A stretch of 64,000 nt of DNA, taken from NCBI RefSeq assembly GCF_964355755.1, contig NC_092680.1, forward strand, positions 2,643,001-2,707,000, given 5' to 3'. The position numbers were made by a program, and so were the translations under genes. How positions within the stretch are numbered: the stretch's first letter is position 1; every line of letters starts with the position of its first letter. The notes beneath the pieces are model-generated. The model did not search any database and was not told where the DNA came from. It was given only the letters and a program-made list of their open reading frames with translations. The DNA comes from Antedon mediterranea (lineage: Eukaryota; Echinodermata; Crinoidea; Comatulida; Antedonidae). Of this stretch, positions 10,061 to 21,308 are shown in pieces.

Positions 10061-11804
10061 CTGTAAGCCCATTCAAAACATTGTTATATTTTTGATTATC
10101 TTTTTTTCAAAATATTCACATTTTGTGTTCTGAATTTTCAATACAAACATTTGAGATTAACTGCACAAGATCGTGAAATTGTTGATATCAGAGAGGGCTG
10201 TTTTAAATTTATACTGCTCTAAAACAAACCAAACCATTCTTGAATTGATGGTTATTTGAAGAATTCCTTATGCACGAAGTGTGTTATTTGTAATGTTAGA
10301 GACATATTACAGCAGAAAGTACCGGGTTACTGTACACCGTGGCGGACAATAGACACAAGTCTGATATAAATACAGCATTGTTTGTTAAATAGTAATGTTG
10401 CTTTTACATTATATATATACTGTTTTTTTTGAGTATATAATCTTGAACTGTCATATTAAGTGTCTTATGTGGTATTGATTCAAAAACATCTGCAAAATAT
10501 GTGACCAGTGAATGGAACCTTGTAGTTTATACCAGTTACATTTATTAACTGAAAGAAAAGCTGTACGAAAAATCAGCAATTGACTTTGGATCTAGAGGAC
10601 CACCTGATGTGGTAGTTATGACCAACGAGACAGTGTCACATGCTGTCAGTGTATCATAGAGCATGTTCTGCTGCATGTCTCCAAATAAACCGTTGATTTC
10701 AAAAATAAAATTGTTAGACTGAAAACCATATTTCTACAAACTTTTGTACTCCCAAATAACTGTTTAAATGTGTGCTTGGTCATTAACATTACCCAAAATG
10801 CAATGCGATCAGCCGGGCAAACCTTCAAGATAGTATTTTAATCAAATAATTGTGTTGTTGCTTAATATTCAAAATTACCTTAACATCAAGGTATGGTTAA
10901 GCAACAACATTTACAAAAATGAACATAGATATCAAAGAAAAACCAATAATAAAAGCATTCAAAAGCACTTAAAGTTGCACAGCAATAACAGCATCAAAAA
11001 CAGCATCACAGACTCAAATGTAGACTTGCTCCAAGTCTGTATATTTATTGTTTTTTTTTATATTAGTTCACTCATCAGCGTTTCAATTTTTGTCTGGAAA
11101 ATAATAAGCTCAAGTAGTATACGTATGAAACAGCTTTTGTGCAAAATATTTATCTTTTTACTAATGCTACGGTCATGAAATGATATGATAGTGGTATTAT
11201 ATTTATGAAACGCCATGTGTGCCAAAACATCACATATTATGGTACAGTTTCTATATATCCCTGTATATATATTTATGGCATATCACATGGTGCCCTAGTA
11301 TAACATATCACAGAATCATTGGTGTAATTGTATGGTCCTAGTATCACTCACATGGTATTTACTGTCATGCTGTCTCTCTCGTGCCATCTCTCTATTAAGA
11401 CTCTATTGAGATTTGTTTATTTATATATGCTGAATTTAAATTTCATTATATGATAAAATAATCATACTTTATTTCCCTTAATGCCATTGCATCCTTCATC
11501 ATTGATAATAAACAAAACTTTTATGATGTGTGAAAATAAATTGTAAATCCGCATGTTCTTAAATTTCTTAAATCAGTTAAAAGTGTCACTTTATGGTTCC
11601 CTTGTCAAGGATACGTTTATGCTTCAGTGACCATAAACAATGAAGAATAATATTTATTTGTCATTTTGAATTTTCTTTAATTTCCATATCTACAAGAAAT
11701 AGAAATGTAGTAGTTATTAGGAACATTTAGATGACCATATAAAACTGTCTATAAACACTGTTTCCTTAATAAACTTTACTTGTTTTAATAAAAACAACAT
11801 AAAC
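10061..11804. other. Non-coding AT-rich sequence after SUB1
   Basis: No supported gene. About 11020-11250 is a copy of a dispersed repeat (CTTGCTCCAAGTCTGTAT then CTCAAGTAGTATACGTATGA) that recurs at 31880-32150 and, inverted, at 61483-61530. A pair of GTTAAGCAACAACA/TGTTGTTGCTTAA inverted motifs occurs at 10850-10910. Confidence 0.5.
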
Positions 11805-12460
11805 AAGCGGTTAAACAGTACAAGTGGTTAACCAGTTCAAGTGGTTAACCAGTACAAGTGGTTAACCAGTACAAGTGGTGGTTAACCAGTACAAGTGGTT
11901 AACCAGTACAAGTAGTTAACCAGTACAAGTGGTTAACCAGTACAAGTGGTTAACCAGTACAAGTGGTTAACCAGTACAAGTGGTTAACCAGTTCAAGTGG
12001 TTAACCAGTTCAAGTGGTTAACCAGTTCAAGTGGTTAACCAGTACAAGTGGTTAACCAGTTCAGGTGGTTAACCAGTACAAGTGGTGGTTAACCAGTACA
12101 AGTGGTTAACCAGTACAAGTAGTTAACCAGTTCAAGTGGTTAACCAGTACAAGTGGTTAACCAGTTCAAGTGGTTAACCAGTACAAGTGGTTAACCAGTT
12201 CAAGTGGTTAACCAGTTCAAGTGGTTAACCAGTTCAAGTGGTTAACCAGTACAAGTGGTTAACCAGTACAAGTGGTCGTGGTTAACCAGTACAAGTGGTT
12301 AACAAGAACAGGCAATACAAGTAGAAGAGAACAGAACAAGCAGTTAACCAGAACAAGCAATTTACCTGTTCACCGGTTAATTTAACCTGTGCAAGCGTTT
12401 AACCTGTACAAGCGGCTAACCAGAGAAATGGTTAACGCAGAACAAGCGGTTAAAATGTAC
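11805..12460. repeat. 17-bp minisatellite
   Basis: About 29 near-identical units of CCAGTACAAGTGGTTAA run from 11813 to 12303, with TACAAG/TTCAAG variants and a few 3 to 6 bp insertions (GTGGTGGTTAACC). Degenerate units continue to about 12460. Each unit carries GTTAAC. 17 is not a multiple of 3, and no frame is conserved. Confidence 0.95.
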
Positions 12461-12865
12461 AAGGAAACATAACAAGAAATCCGTAAATATTAAATGCCTC
12501 GAGAGTCATCAACAGCATTTTCATCTTAATGTTAAAACAACTAGAAATATGCTCAGTGATTTTGTAAAAAAAAAAATAAACCCAAAGATTAATTGGGTTC
12601 AAGTCATGTTTTTTGTTATTTACAGTGTGTCCCGAGGAACATTTATAAATCACATACTGAAGAAGCACATGACATTATAAGAGAATATTTTATAGTATTT
12701 AACAATTTTCGTATTCAATTGGGACTTTCACCGTTGAGTATTGTTCTTAACGATGAAGCTTTCTGTTGAGCACAAATTTACCATTAGAATACAAAATGTA
12801 GGCCTACTCAACGATCTTTATGTTGATAACGAAAGTTCTCATAATTTTAATACAATAATTGCGTC
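12461..12865. other. No gene seen
   Basis: AT-rich sequence between the minisatellite and a MITE-B pair. I see no coding or repeat signal that I can name. Confidence 0.4.
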
Positions 12866-13104
12866 AAGCTTGGTTTCCACTAGGAAGCAACGCAAGGACT
12901 AAGCGCAACGCAACCGAATTGACCAATCCAAGCGACAGTTCGGATAATCCATCGCTTGTGATTGGTCAAGTTAAGCGTGGTTCCCACTAGCTACGCAACG
13001 CAAGGACGTAAGTACAACGCAACCGAGTTGACCAATGACAAGCCCTGATCGAATAATCAATCGCTTGTGATTGGTTCTTGCGTCCTAGTGGGAATCAGGC
13101 TTTA
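12866..13104. mobile_element. MITE-B, two copies joined
   Basis: AAGCTTGGTTTCCACTAGGA starts the first; a second AAGCGTGGTTCCCACTAGC begins at about 12972 and ends CTAGTGGGAATCAGGCTTTA. The inner arms carry GACCAATCCAAGCG, GACCAATGACAAG and CGCTTGTGATTGGT. The first copy has lost its right terminus. Confidence 0.85.
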
Positions 13105-13938
13105 GTAATCATGCAATGACACACGGAATTATGATGAAACAGACCCACGCGTTTTAACACGTATTATCGTCGATTTTATGTATAGGGAAACACCATAACT
13201 AAATTTTCCTGTTGTTACAAAAGCTTATTTGCAAGCTATTTGTATACCTTATAAAATACATTACAAAATGTGAAATGTTATTATGTTTGTTCCACTCAAT
13301 GGCCAATTGATGTCAAGCATCACATTCGGTCATGCAATAATGACATTGAAAAATAAATCAAAACACAAAAATGTTTTATCATATTTTTGATGCATATAAA
13401 ATAATAATGAAACCGGTTGGACGGTTTAGCAATGACAGTTATCTTTCATTGCATTATCCATACATTTTATTCACCATTGAATCTGATGTGTTGCCACTTA
13501 TATTTATAGTAATTCAGTCTAGTTATCATTTTTTTACTCATGTAAAACAGAAAATAATGAATATCTCTATAGTTTTCACTTTTTTTTTCTCTAGAAATGA
13601 ATTATCAAAACTTTACTCCGCAAATGTCTTCAAATTATTAAGGTTGAAACGGCACTCTTGGGTCATGATGAATTCCGTGTTCCTCATTAGGTTCTCTTCT
13701 AATTTCAAAGGTCACTGTTTTTTAAACCTTAAGCCTCATTCCCACTAGGACGCAATGTAACGTCGTAAGCCACAAATTAAAAACAATATCGTGAAAATTT
13801 TGAGGGCGCTGTTTTCTTCATATTACCTGTGGGCATTTTCACATTAAGTTATCAATTAGTGGGTATAGCAGCTTCCTTTCCATCTTATTTTATTATCTTT
13901 CATCAAATTTCCTTGTAACTCAACAAACCTCATTCAAA
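13105..13938. other. No gene seen; possible MITE-B end
   Basis: AT-rich. A MITE-B-like end (GCCTCATTCCCACTAGGACG) lies near 13733-13755 without a partner. An open frame from 13371 is low-complexity Phe/Ile/Ser-rich and has no family signal. Confidence 0.4.
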
Positions 13939-14264
13939 CTAAGGCCGTGTTTCCGCAGTAAAAAATTAACCGCTAAAAATCAAACCGATAATTAACCGAT
14001 AAACTGCCTGTGGAAACGGGGTTTAACCGATTCCACTCGAGAAAAATTAACCGATAATTATCTCGTTCAAATAAAATAATTATCCGGATAAATGCGATAA
14101 TTTTAACCTTTGACCTGAAGGATAAATCGTTGCGTTGTGATGGGGTCTTGGTTGTTCTGTAATATCTGATCATGCGCCTTTATTTTTTTTTAAATTAATT
14201 ATTTGATTGGTTAAAAAATTAACCGATATTAATTTTGGTTATGGCTGTGGCAACACGGCCTTAG
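13939..14264. mobile_element. MITE-E
   Basis: Ends are CTAAGGCCGTGTTTCCGCAG and GGCAACACGGCCTTAG. Inner arms repeat AAAAATTAACCGATA in both orientations. Non-coding; the only clear copy in the window. Confidence 0.75.
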
Positions 14265-14507
14265 TGTTTCAACTCTGTAATTTGATTTGGACCCGACTCG
14301 GCAATAACTTATGTGACCTCTGTAACTTTGACCTGGTCAATTTGCTTTATTTCAATAAAGTAACTTTGTTCAATTCAGCAACTTGACTAAATCACCACAA
14401 ATGGACGTTTAGCAGTTTATTCGAAAATAAACCTAAACATTCGTTGCAAAAGTAATGTTAGAGATGGATGATTAAAACCACATTAGGACAAAGCCACTTT
14501 AATACCT

Positions 14508-14708
14508 CTTTTACACCGCCAGCAAAAATACGGGTCCGCAATTATGTAACCCGAGTCGTACCAGGGACGCAGAAATGCGGAAATGTAGGCCGGTGTAAAC
14601 GACGTAAAAAAGTAGTAGTTCAGCTAACAGCCCGGGTAAGTAATGCAGAATGTATTCGGCGTAAATTCAACCCGGGACGAACCGGTGTTCGTGGTGTAAA
14701 CAGTCAAT
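14508..14708. mobile_element. Probable MITE with TTTACACCG ends
   Basis: The left end TTTTACACCGCC and right end GGTGTAAAC are inverted and imperfect. The interior is unusually CG-rich for this window (CCCGGGTAAG, CCCGGGACGAACCGGTG). It gives an 85-codon open frame on + with no recognisable domain. Confidence 0.5.
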
Positions 14709-14997
14709 ATAAACATTACTTATAGGCCTAATGAGTTCAGGCATACCCAAAAACTATTTTCAAAGCTTGAATTGGACTCGTCAACAAACTTGATTTTCAA
14801 ATATTTGCAATATAATTTTTAACTCGTCTAACATACCAACTCGTCAACTTTCCTTTAACTCTAAATTTTTTTTTCTAACTCGGCAACTAATAATGGGTTC
14901 AGAAAAACTCCGAAAATATTTCAATCTGATTTGGCCTTGGCAACCAACTTAATCCAAAACCTTTGCAACACTAATCATTATTTTTAATTTGAACTCT

Positions 14998-15235
14998 GCA
15001 ACCTTGTCCACCACCTCGACAACTTGATTGCAACCGTGTCCACCACCTCGACAACTTGATTGCAACCTTGTCCACCACCTCGACAACTTGATTGCAACCT
15101 TGTCCACCACCTCGACAACTTGATTGCAACCTTGTCCACCACCTCGACAACTTGATTGCAACCTTGTCCACCACCTCGACAACTTGATTTAAAGTTGCAA
15201 CCGTGTCCACCACCTCGACAACTTGATTTAAAGTT
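14998..15235. repeat. 32-bp minisatellite
   Basis: Six units of GCAACCTTGTCCACCACC plus TCGACAACTTGATT lie at exact 32-bp steps (14998, 15030, 15062, 15094, 15126, 15158), then one or two longer units (+7 bp, TAAAGTT). Since 32 = 2 mod 3, all three - strand frames stay open. Confidence 0.95.
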
Positions 15236-15721
15236 GCTCGTGTGTCCGTTAGTGTAAACGATCTCCGCTGATTTAAGCAAATGGACGTCAAGCAATTTAT
15301 TAGAAAATAAACCTGAACATTTATTAGAAAAGTAATATCAAAGATGGATGAATGAAACCACATGAAGACTAAGTCACTTAAGCCGAGTCAAACATTATTC
15401 ATATAATGGGTTTCAGGCACATACATACTTGCCGTAATTGCTTTTATAATGCAATTGCCAGCTCAAAGTTTCCACTTGTGTTAATCGATTAGTTTTTATT
15501 TTAAGTTTTTTTTTGTTTTTTTTTGGCTCAGTCTGGAAATCAGAAAATCAATGTTTAAATAGTGGAACTGTATCGAGTCACATGTGTCACATGAATAATA
15601 TCAATATCACGCTTTGGAAATCATGGTAGGTGGAAATGGTAAAAACAAATACAGCATTCTCATATATCGAAAACCACAAATGTGGTGTAGTTGATACATA
15701 AACGTACAAACTATATATTTT

Positions 15722-15867
15722 AAGCTCTGTCTACACTATCCAACGTTATGTGACAAAAAAAAACGTGATGTTTCCATATATGGAAGCGATGACGTCATAT
15801 CACTACGATATTAGGGTACATCGCACTTTATTTGTGTATAACAAGTTTGACAGTGTAGACGGAACAT
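15722..15867. mobile_element. MITE-A copy
   Basis: Starts TAAGCTCTGTCTACACTATC and ends GACAGTGTAGACGGAAC. The centre carries a perfect palindromic CRE, TGACGTCA, at 15790-15797, where other copies have TGACATCA or TGATGTCA. Confidence 0.85.
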
Positions 15868-17029
15868 AACACATTGAAACTAAGGAACATATCAAAATCT
15901 ACAGGGGTTTGAATTTATTTTCAATACAATAAATATTGTGTTCTCATAACCGACCCACAGAACAAATAGCCGTTTAGAATCCAAATTCTAGCTCATTTTT
16001 CAAACGTCATGTAATGGCATTTGCCAATATTAAGGGCCTACAACAACGAACTGAAGTCAATTAAAACTATGCAGGACTTTGAAACGAATTTAAACTAATT
16101 TCTCCATTCGTTAAACCAATCTAAGAATTGAAAAGGGAAGACAAAACTCGGTCGCTTTGAAAAAAAACCCCAAAAAATATAAGTATAGCGTACATAAAAG
16201 TAGGTCAACCAACAATTTGCTTATTACTGTAGCAATTGTTGGCTGCTATATTTCCCATTATAACATATAGGTACTGTACTGCAATTTCGCGGTGGAAATC
16301 CATAGCGCCATTATCAATACAAAATCCGCCGCTGCGGTAAAAGGCGGCGCTCATATTTTTGCCGCGCGGCGCACTACGCAGGTTGCACACTAAAAATTGG
16401 CCTAGCACGTAGCAGACAAATCCGGACGGCCGTTGAATACTGTAGACCGTTACCGTTAATGAATGGCAGCCAACGATGTCTGGTGTAATAAACTATATTG
16501 CAGTATTGGCTTTTGTAGCTATTTGATTTTAAACAGGATGTTGCATTATCTTTGTTGATGTTGCTCTTTACTACTCATAAACATGAACTGCAGTTAACAT
16601 TCATTATGCAGTTCCGGTTTTAAAAACATAAAACGAAACATTCGAACATAAACGTTAACAAACGTATTGTAAGTCATTCTTTTTAGGTACAATTGACAAT
16701 TAACATTTGTGTTTTTGTTCAACTTAAACCATGTAAAGCTCACCAGACGACGAGGGGGTTAGCAACACATCAATTTATTTCTGAACAATTGTAACATTTA
16801 TAATTGTCAATGTACCACGAAGAATGAATTATACAATACATTTGTTAACCGTTATTTTCAAGCATTTCAATTGTGCTTCTACTGATAATGTATGTTATAG
16901 CATAGAGATATTATGGTTATAGTTATTTTCAGAATATCCAAATTAATATGTATTTTATTTTGTTACGCATATATTTATAATATGTAATTAATATGTTAAA
17001 TGCAACCTTTCATTATCATTGTATCATTC
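15868..17029. other. No gene seen; one CG-rich patch
   Basis: Mostly AT-rich. About 16315-16435 is CG-rich, with nested GCCGC/GCGGC palindromes (CCGCCGCTGCGGTAAAAGGC, GCCGCGCGGCGC). It could be a promoter-like CpG patch or a transposon end. No supported gene adjoins it. Confidence 0.4.
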
Positions 17030-17705
17030 TGCTCTTCCTCATTATTGTGCTTCCATTCATTCTGATCCCAACTCTTCATTCTCCTCCTTCTCTTTCCCTT
17101 CATTCTCATCATCTCCTTCATTCTCCCTCCTACCTTATTCTGTTTATGCTTCTCTTATTCATTCGTATTCTTCCCTTCATCCTTATTCTTCCCTTCATTT
17201 TCATTGTCCCCTTCATTCTGTTCCTCTTCATTATTGTCCTTCCATTCATTCCGATCCTACACTTTGTTCTCCTCCTAATTCCCTTTCTCTTTCATCTCCC
17301 CTATCTTATTCTGTCTATACTCTTCCTCCTATTCATCCTTATTCTTCCTTTCATTATCATTGTCATATTCATTATAGCTCCTTCCATATCATTCATTCTG
17401 ATCCTACACTTCGTTCTCCTCCTAATTCCCTTTCTCTTTCATCTCCCATATCTTATTCTGTCTATACTCTTCCTCCTATTCATTCTTATTCTTCCCTTCA
17501 TTATCATTGTCATATTCATTATAGCTCCTTCCATATCATTCATTCTAATCCTACACTTCGTTCTCCTCCTAATTCCCTTTTTCTTTCATTCTCACTCCTA
17601 CATTATTCGTCTATACTCCTCCTATTCATCCTTATTCTTCTCTTCATTGCCATTGTCACCGTCACTCATCCTTCTTTATATCATCCTCCTTCCCCCATTA
17701 CCCTC
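17030..17705. repeat. Polypyrimidine minisatellite, 147-bp higher-order unit
   Basis: The + strand is almost all C/T plus ATT (TTCATTCTCCTCCTTCTC-like). Three tandem units of 147 bp are recognisable by GATCCTAC at 17253, 17400 and 17547. Because 147 is divisible by 3, two + frames of 250 to 280 codons stay open, giving Leu/Ile/Phe- or Ser/Pro/His-rich repeats with no known domain. Confidence 0.9.
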
Positions 17706-18782
17706 CCCTTCATTCTCTTCTATCTCACATGTATCTCTCATCTTCATTCTATAGAATTCTGTAATATTAACCAACTAATATCCAGCATCTCATTTTGTGT
17801 TTGCACAAGAGATAGTTTCGGAAGAAATCTTCTTTATTTTGAAAAGACAAAAACAAAACAATGAGTGTTATTATTAAGTATTTCTAATCATTATTGGAAC
17901 AACTTTATCCACTTATTGTTATTGACCGTCCAGGTTTGGTCTTGTAATCGAATATCTTATCTCTAATTATAGTATTGGAAGATAATCGCGGTCGATATTT
18001 TCTATTTCTATAGTTTGGTCTTAATTTCAAATTATCCATCCTTAATGGTGTATGCAAGAGTATATAACGAGTTTTGAACAATAAAACGACATGTTCAACA
18101 CCAAGAAACTGTGAGGCTAACATGCCAAATGGCGTCCCATACCACACGCGTGTGTCACGGTTTAACAACTATATAACACCTCATTCTTTAAATAACCTCT
18201 CTCAAAAAAGCGTTGGAAAAACGTACAGTATAAACTTGTCGGCCATAAACTGCAGTAACATGTGTCAATTGCTGTAGTCAAAAGACAAGAAACTGTAGGA
18301 GTTTATTTAACCTAGACACAATGCCGTACAAAAATTGGGTGGTTTTTGCCAAGCGTCATGTTTAACCAAGGTGTATTATTTATTTATTATAAAGGACATT
18401 TCTATTTCCGAATGTTCTCAAATAACAACATCTGTATTAAAATTTCATCTTGCAGATATGTTTCAATCAAATCGATACGAATATAAATAAGAGAATATAA
18501 ATAAGACAAGATGTATTCACACATCTCAGATTTCGACATTTTCACCTTTAATATTCATACCTTAGAAAAGACACAAATACTTACATTTAACCATTATTTA
18601 TTATTTATATTATGAAAGTATATTAGCAACGAAGACCCGTTACATCGTACAGTACAGTACAGTGACAAAAAATCAATAAATTCTAAAAAAATATGAAATA
18701 AAAAATTCGAATAGTAAATTCATTATGGTCTTGTTTTGGTATATAATTAATTTGGTAAGGGACCCAACAATCCCCTTATTTG
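17706..18782. other. No gene seen
   Basis: AT-rich. A (CAGTA)n micro-run is near 18646-18662. Open frames on both strands around 17905-18277 overlap each other and show no family signal. Confidence 0.4.
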
Positions 18783-18935
18783 AACGCAACGCAAGCGTGT
18801 TGACCAATGACAAGCGACAGTTTCCATCGCTTGTGATTGGTCAAATCAGACACTTTACATTGCCTCTCTCCACCCAGGTGTATAAAATTGGGTGCGCCAT
18901 ATAAGAATGAACTATTATATTATTATACTGTATAT
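18783..18935. mobile_element. MITE-B fragment fused to a SINE 3' fragment
   Basis: 18783-18846 is the inner part of MITE-B (TTGACCAATGACAAGCGACAG, CGCTTGTGATTGGTCAA). From about 18850, TTTACATTGCCTCTCTCCAC then CCAGGTGTATAAAATTG matches the body and tail of the SINE in SMN intron 4, including ATATAAGAATGAACTATTAT. Confidence 0.7.
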
Positions 18936-18968
18936 TGTCCCTCATTCGTTTCAAGGAAAAGTGTTCCC

Positions 18969-19300
18969 TTAGAGATGTATTGTCCCCCAAAAACATGAAA
19001 AACGAAGATTAATTAAATCAGACTTTGAATATGTTATTTTTTAGTTTTAATAAAGTTAATCACTTCGGTAGAAAAAAAAAATGTTTTTACTTATAAAATG
19101 ACAAAATAACTGGTTAAATTTCACCAAAAACCATTGACTGGTAACCAATTTGACTATTTTTTGCTTTAAATTACAGTTTTTTCAGGTAAATACATTTTTT
19201 TTCGATCCAATTTGTGGTCAGAGTGAATAACTATTATTTTACATTAAAATGGCATATTAAAAAAAAAAAAATTTTTTTCAGTGGGAAAATACATCTTTAA
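18969..19300 (+). mobile_element. MITE-C copy 1
   Basis: Left end TTAGAGATGTATTGTCCCCC, right end GTGGGAAAATACATCTTTAA. The body shares AATTAAATCAGACTTTG, AATAAAGTTAATCACTTC, CCATTGACTGGTAACCAATT and TGCTTTAAATTACAGTTT with the copy in GPCR intron 1. Ends are TTAA-like. Confidence 0.85.
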
Positions 19301-20292
19301 TAGGGATGTCCTTTGAATATGGGTTTCTCACTTTTTGCTACCCGCTACTTCAGCTTTAGCTGGATCAAGCTCCACACATATAGATTACAGTTATATTTTT
19401 ACAATATATGACACGCCTTAGGCAGATTTGGCAAAATATTGAAATCAAGAAAGACATAAATAAATCGAACATCGAATAAATATTCCTCCGAAGTATGTTA
19501 AAACATTAAGATGAATTTTGAAATCGACCCATATGAAATTGAAATCATGCATGTTTTTTTTTATTTCTAAAGTTTAAACTATAACAACTACACATTACAA
19601 TTTGTACTTTTAAAGCTCATGTACATGCATGAATTTTAAATATAATATTTGTTCATGAATGTATTTATTTATTTAGGCCTAATAATGTTTTAGTCTCAAC
19701 GATTATAAGCAATGTCTTAGTTCAGTCGAAGATGCTCTCCATGTGGAATGCCATCCTGAGATGAGTAGTAGTAATTAGTCATGTTTATTTTATTTATATG
19801 TAATTTTACCTTTTATGGACCAAAGATTCCGAAATAAAAGATTAAATGAATGAATAACATAAATCATGACGAAAAAACATAAATTTCATTTAAAATTATC
19901 AAATACAAAATTTGAAAAAAAATTCTGCTATAAAAACCAGAGATTTTTTCAGTAGTTAGGTAGTTTAACTTAATGCCATAACATGTGTGGTGACTCCCTG
20001 GACTGCTAGAAACTGAAAAAAATAAAAACTCCATTATTACCTATATTTAGTCATCTGATTACATTTACCACACCTTTTAATCACATTTGTGTACAAAAGA
20101 ATAGAGATTTGACTTAATTTGAACTATGCCACCACTGATAAGATCGTGTAACACAAAAAGTATGAAACATATGGGAAACTACAGATCGATAATTATTGGA
20201 ATGTATGATCAATAGAAATGTTTTGCCCGTACTCGATCTTTAAGCATCAGGAACCCAACTTGTGTTCATGACAATAACGATTTATCTTATCT
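19301..20292. other. No gene; possible LINE 3' remnant
   Basis: About 19690-19860 reads like the 3' end of a non-LTR element or transcript (GATTCCGAAATAAAAGATTA then AATGAATGAATAA), with a poly(A)-like signal and short tail repeats. Upstream coding sequence is not recognisable. Confidence 0.35.
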
Positions 20293-20431
20293 AAAGATGT
20301 GTCTACTATCAAACTTTATGTGATAAAAATGTTAAGTGGCCATATTGACATGATGATGTCATATCACTACCATATTTGGGCACATAACACTTTTTTTTGT
20401 CAAATTAATTTGATAGTGTAGACAGAGCTTT
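20293..20431. mobile_element. MITE-A copy
   Basis: Diverged left end (AAAGATGTGTCTACTATCAA), intact right end (TTTGATAGTGTAGACAGAGC). One CArG box (CCATATTTGG) remains. Confidence 0.8.
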
Positions 20432-21146
20432 ATGTTACATTTGCACATGTCCATAATTACAGTAATTTACGATATTATAGAGTTTTGTCATTGTTATGAT
20501 GGAAGTACGTCAGCCAGTGCTAAAGGCCTGGCAACCGATGCATTACACATTTTGTAGAAATACCTATTCAATTCGCATTTGCAGGTTTTGGTAAGACGTT
20601 TCGATATTAAATAAAATTGATGTATAGTTTGACAATATTATGGTAAAAGAAATGAAAATTTACTTTTCTTAAGAAGATTGATGGTAAATTATTACCTAGT
20701 ATGATGACTTCAATTTTAAAATCTCGCTTCGGCGGAATCTATACAGTTTGAATAGATAATTGACAATTATATTCGTCATGTTCTGTCTATCTGAAATTCG
20801 TATTAAAAACAAAATTGATCATCGCAGATGAGCCAACAGTCGCCCTTGGAGATTTCAGTGCACAGCGTTAACTATGTGGCTCTGAGTTTATTCGTTTTAA
20901 AAATAAGTTCAAAGTAATGTTTGTTATAGTGCCATTAACTATTGACTCTCGTTTGAGCATCAATACGCGGCGCGGTGAACACTCAACAATATTTACACGC
21001 GAAGCGCCATGCGTCAAGCGTCAAATCGAACCGTAATTTTGTTGCGACGGACGACTTCAACTTGGAACATGAAATCGAACTCAACTAAACGTATTTAAAT
21101 TCTATACGAAGTTAATGACTTGCGCTTGTGAACATTTGAGCGCGTT
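20432..21146. other. No gene seen
   Basis: A CG-enriched patch (about 20955-21060; ACGCGGCGCGGTGAACAC, ACGCGAAGCGCCATGCGTC) sits in otherwise AT-rich DNA. No supported open frame. Confidence 0.35.
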
Positions 21147-21308
21147 AATGCGTGGTTCCCACTAGAGACGCAACACAACGACGTAACGCAATGTAAGGGG
21201 TTTGACCAATCACAACCGATGGATTATTCGAACTGTCGCTTGTCATTGGTCAACTCGCTTGCGTTGCGTCTACGTCCTTACGTTGCGTCCTAGTGGGAAC
21301 CAAGCTTT
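21147..21308. mobile_element. MITE-B copy
   Basis: Ends TGCGTGGTTCCCACTAGAGA and CCTAGTGGGAACCAAGCTTT. Inner arms are TTGACCAATCACAACCGATG and CGCTTGTCATTGGTCAACTC around a central ATTATTCGAACTG. Confidence 0.9.

Larger units (their letters stand above)
14395..15385. repeat. Composite locus: 105-bp direct repeats flanking a minisatellite
   Basis: About 14395-14505 and 15275-15385 are diverged direct copies (AAATGGACGT, GAAAATAAACCT, GATGGATGA, AAACCACAT in order). Between them lie a palindromic insert (14508-14708, ends TTTTACACCGCC and GGTGTAAAC) and the 32-bp array. Confidence 0.65.

Noticed and set aside
14949-15363. Three overlapping - strand open frames with repeated RWWTRLQSSCRGGG-type peptides
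   Set aside because: They are the three frames of one 32-bp minisatellite. All stay open because the unit lacks stops, and there is no start context or domain.
16993-17864. Two + strand open frames of 253 and 281 codons, the longest in the window, hydrophobic or Ser/His-rich
   Set aside because: They lie in a polypyrimidine satellite whose 147-bp unit is a multiple of three, so long frames are expected without selection.
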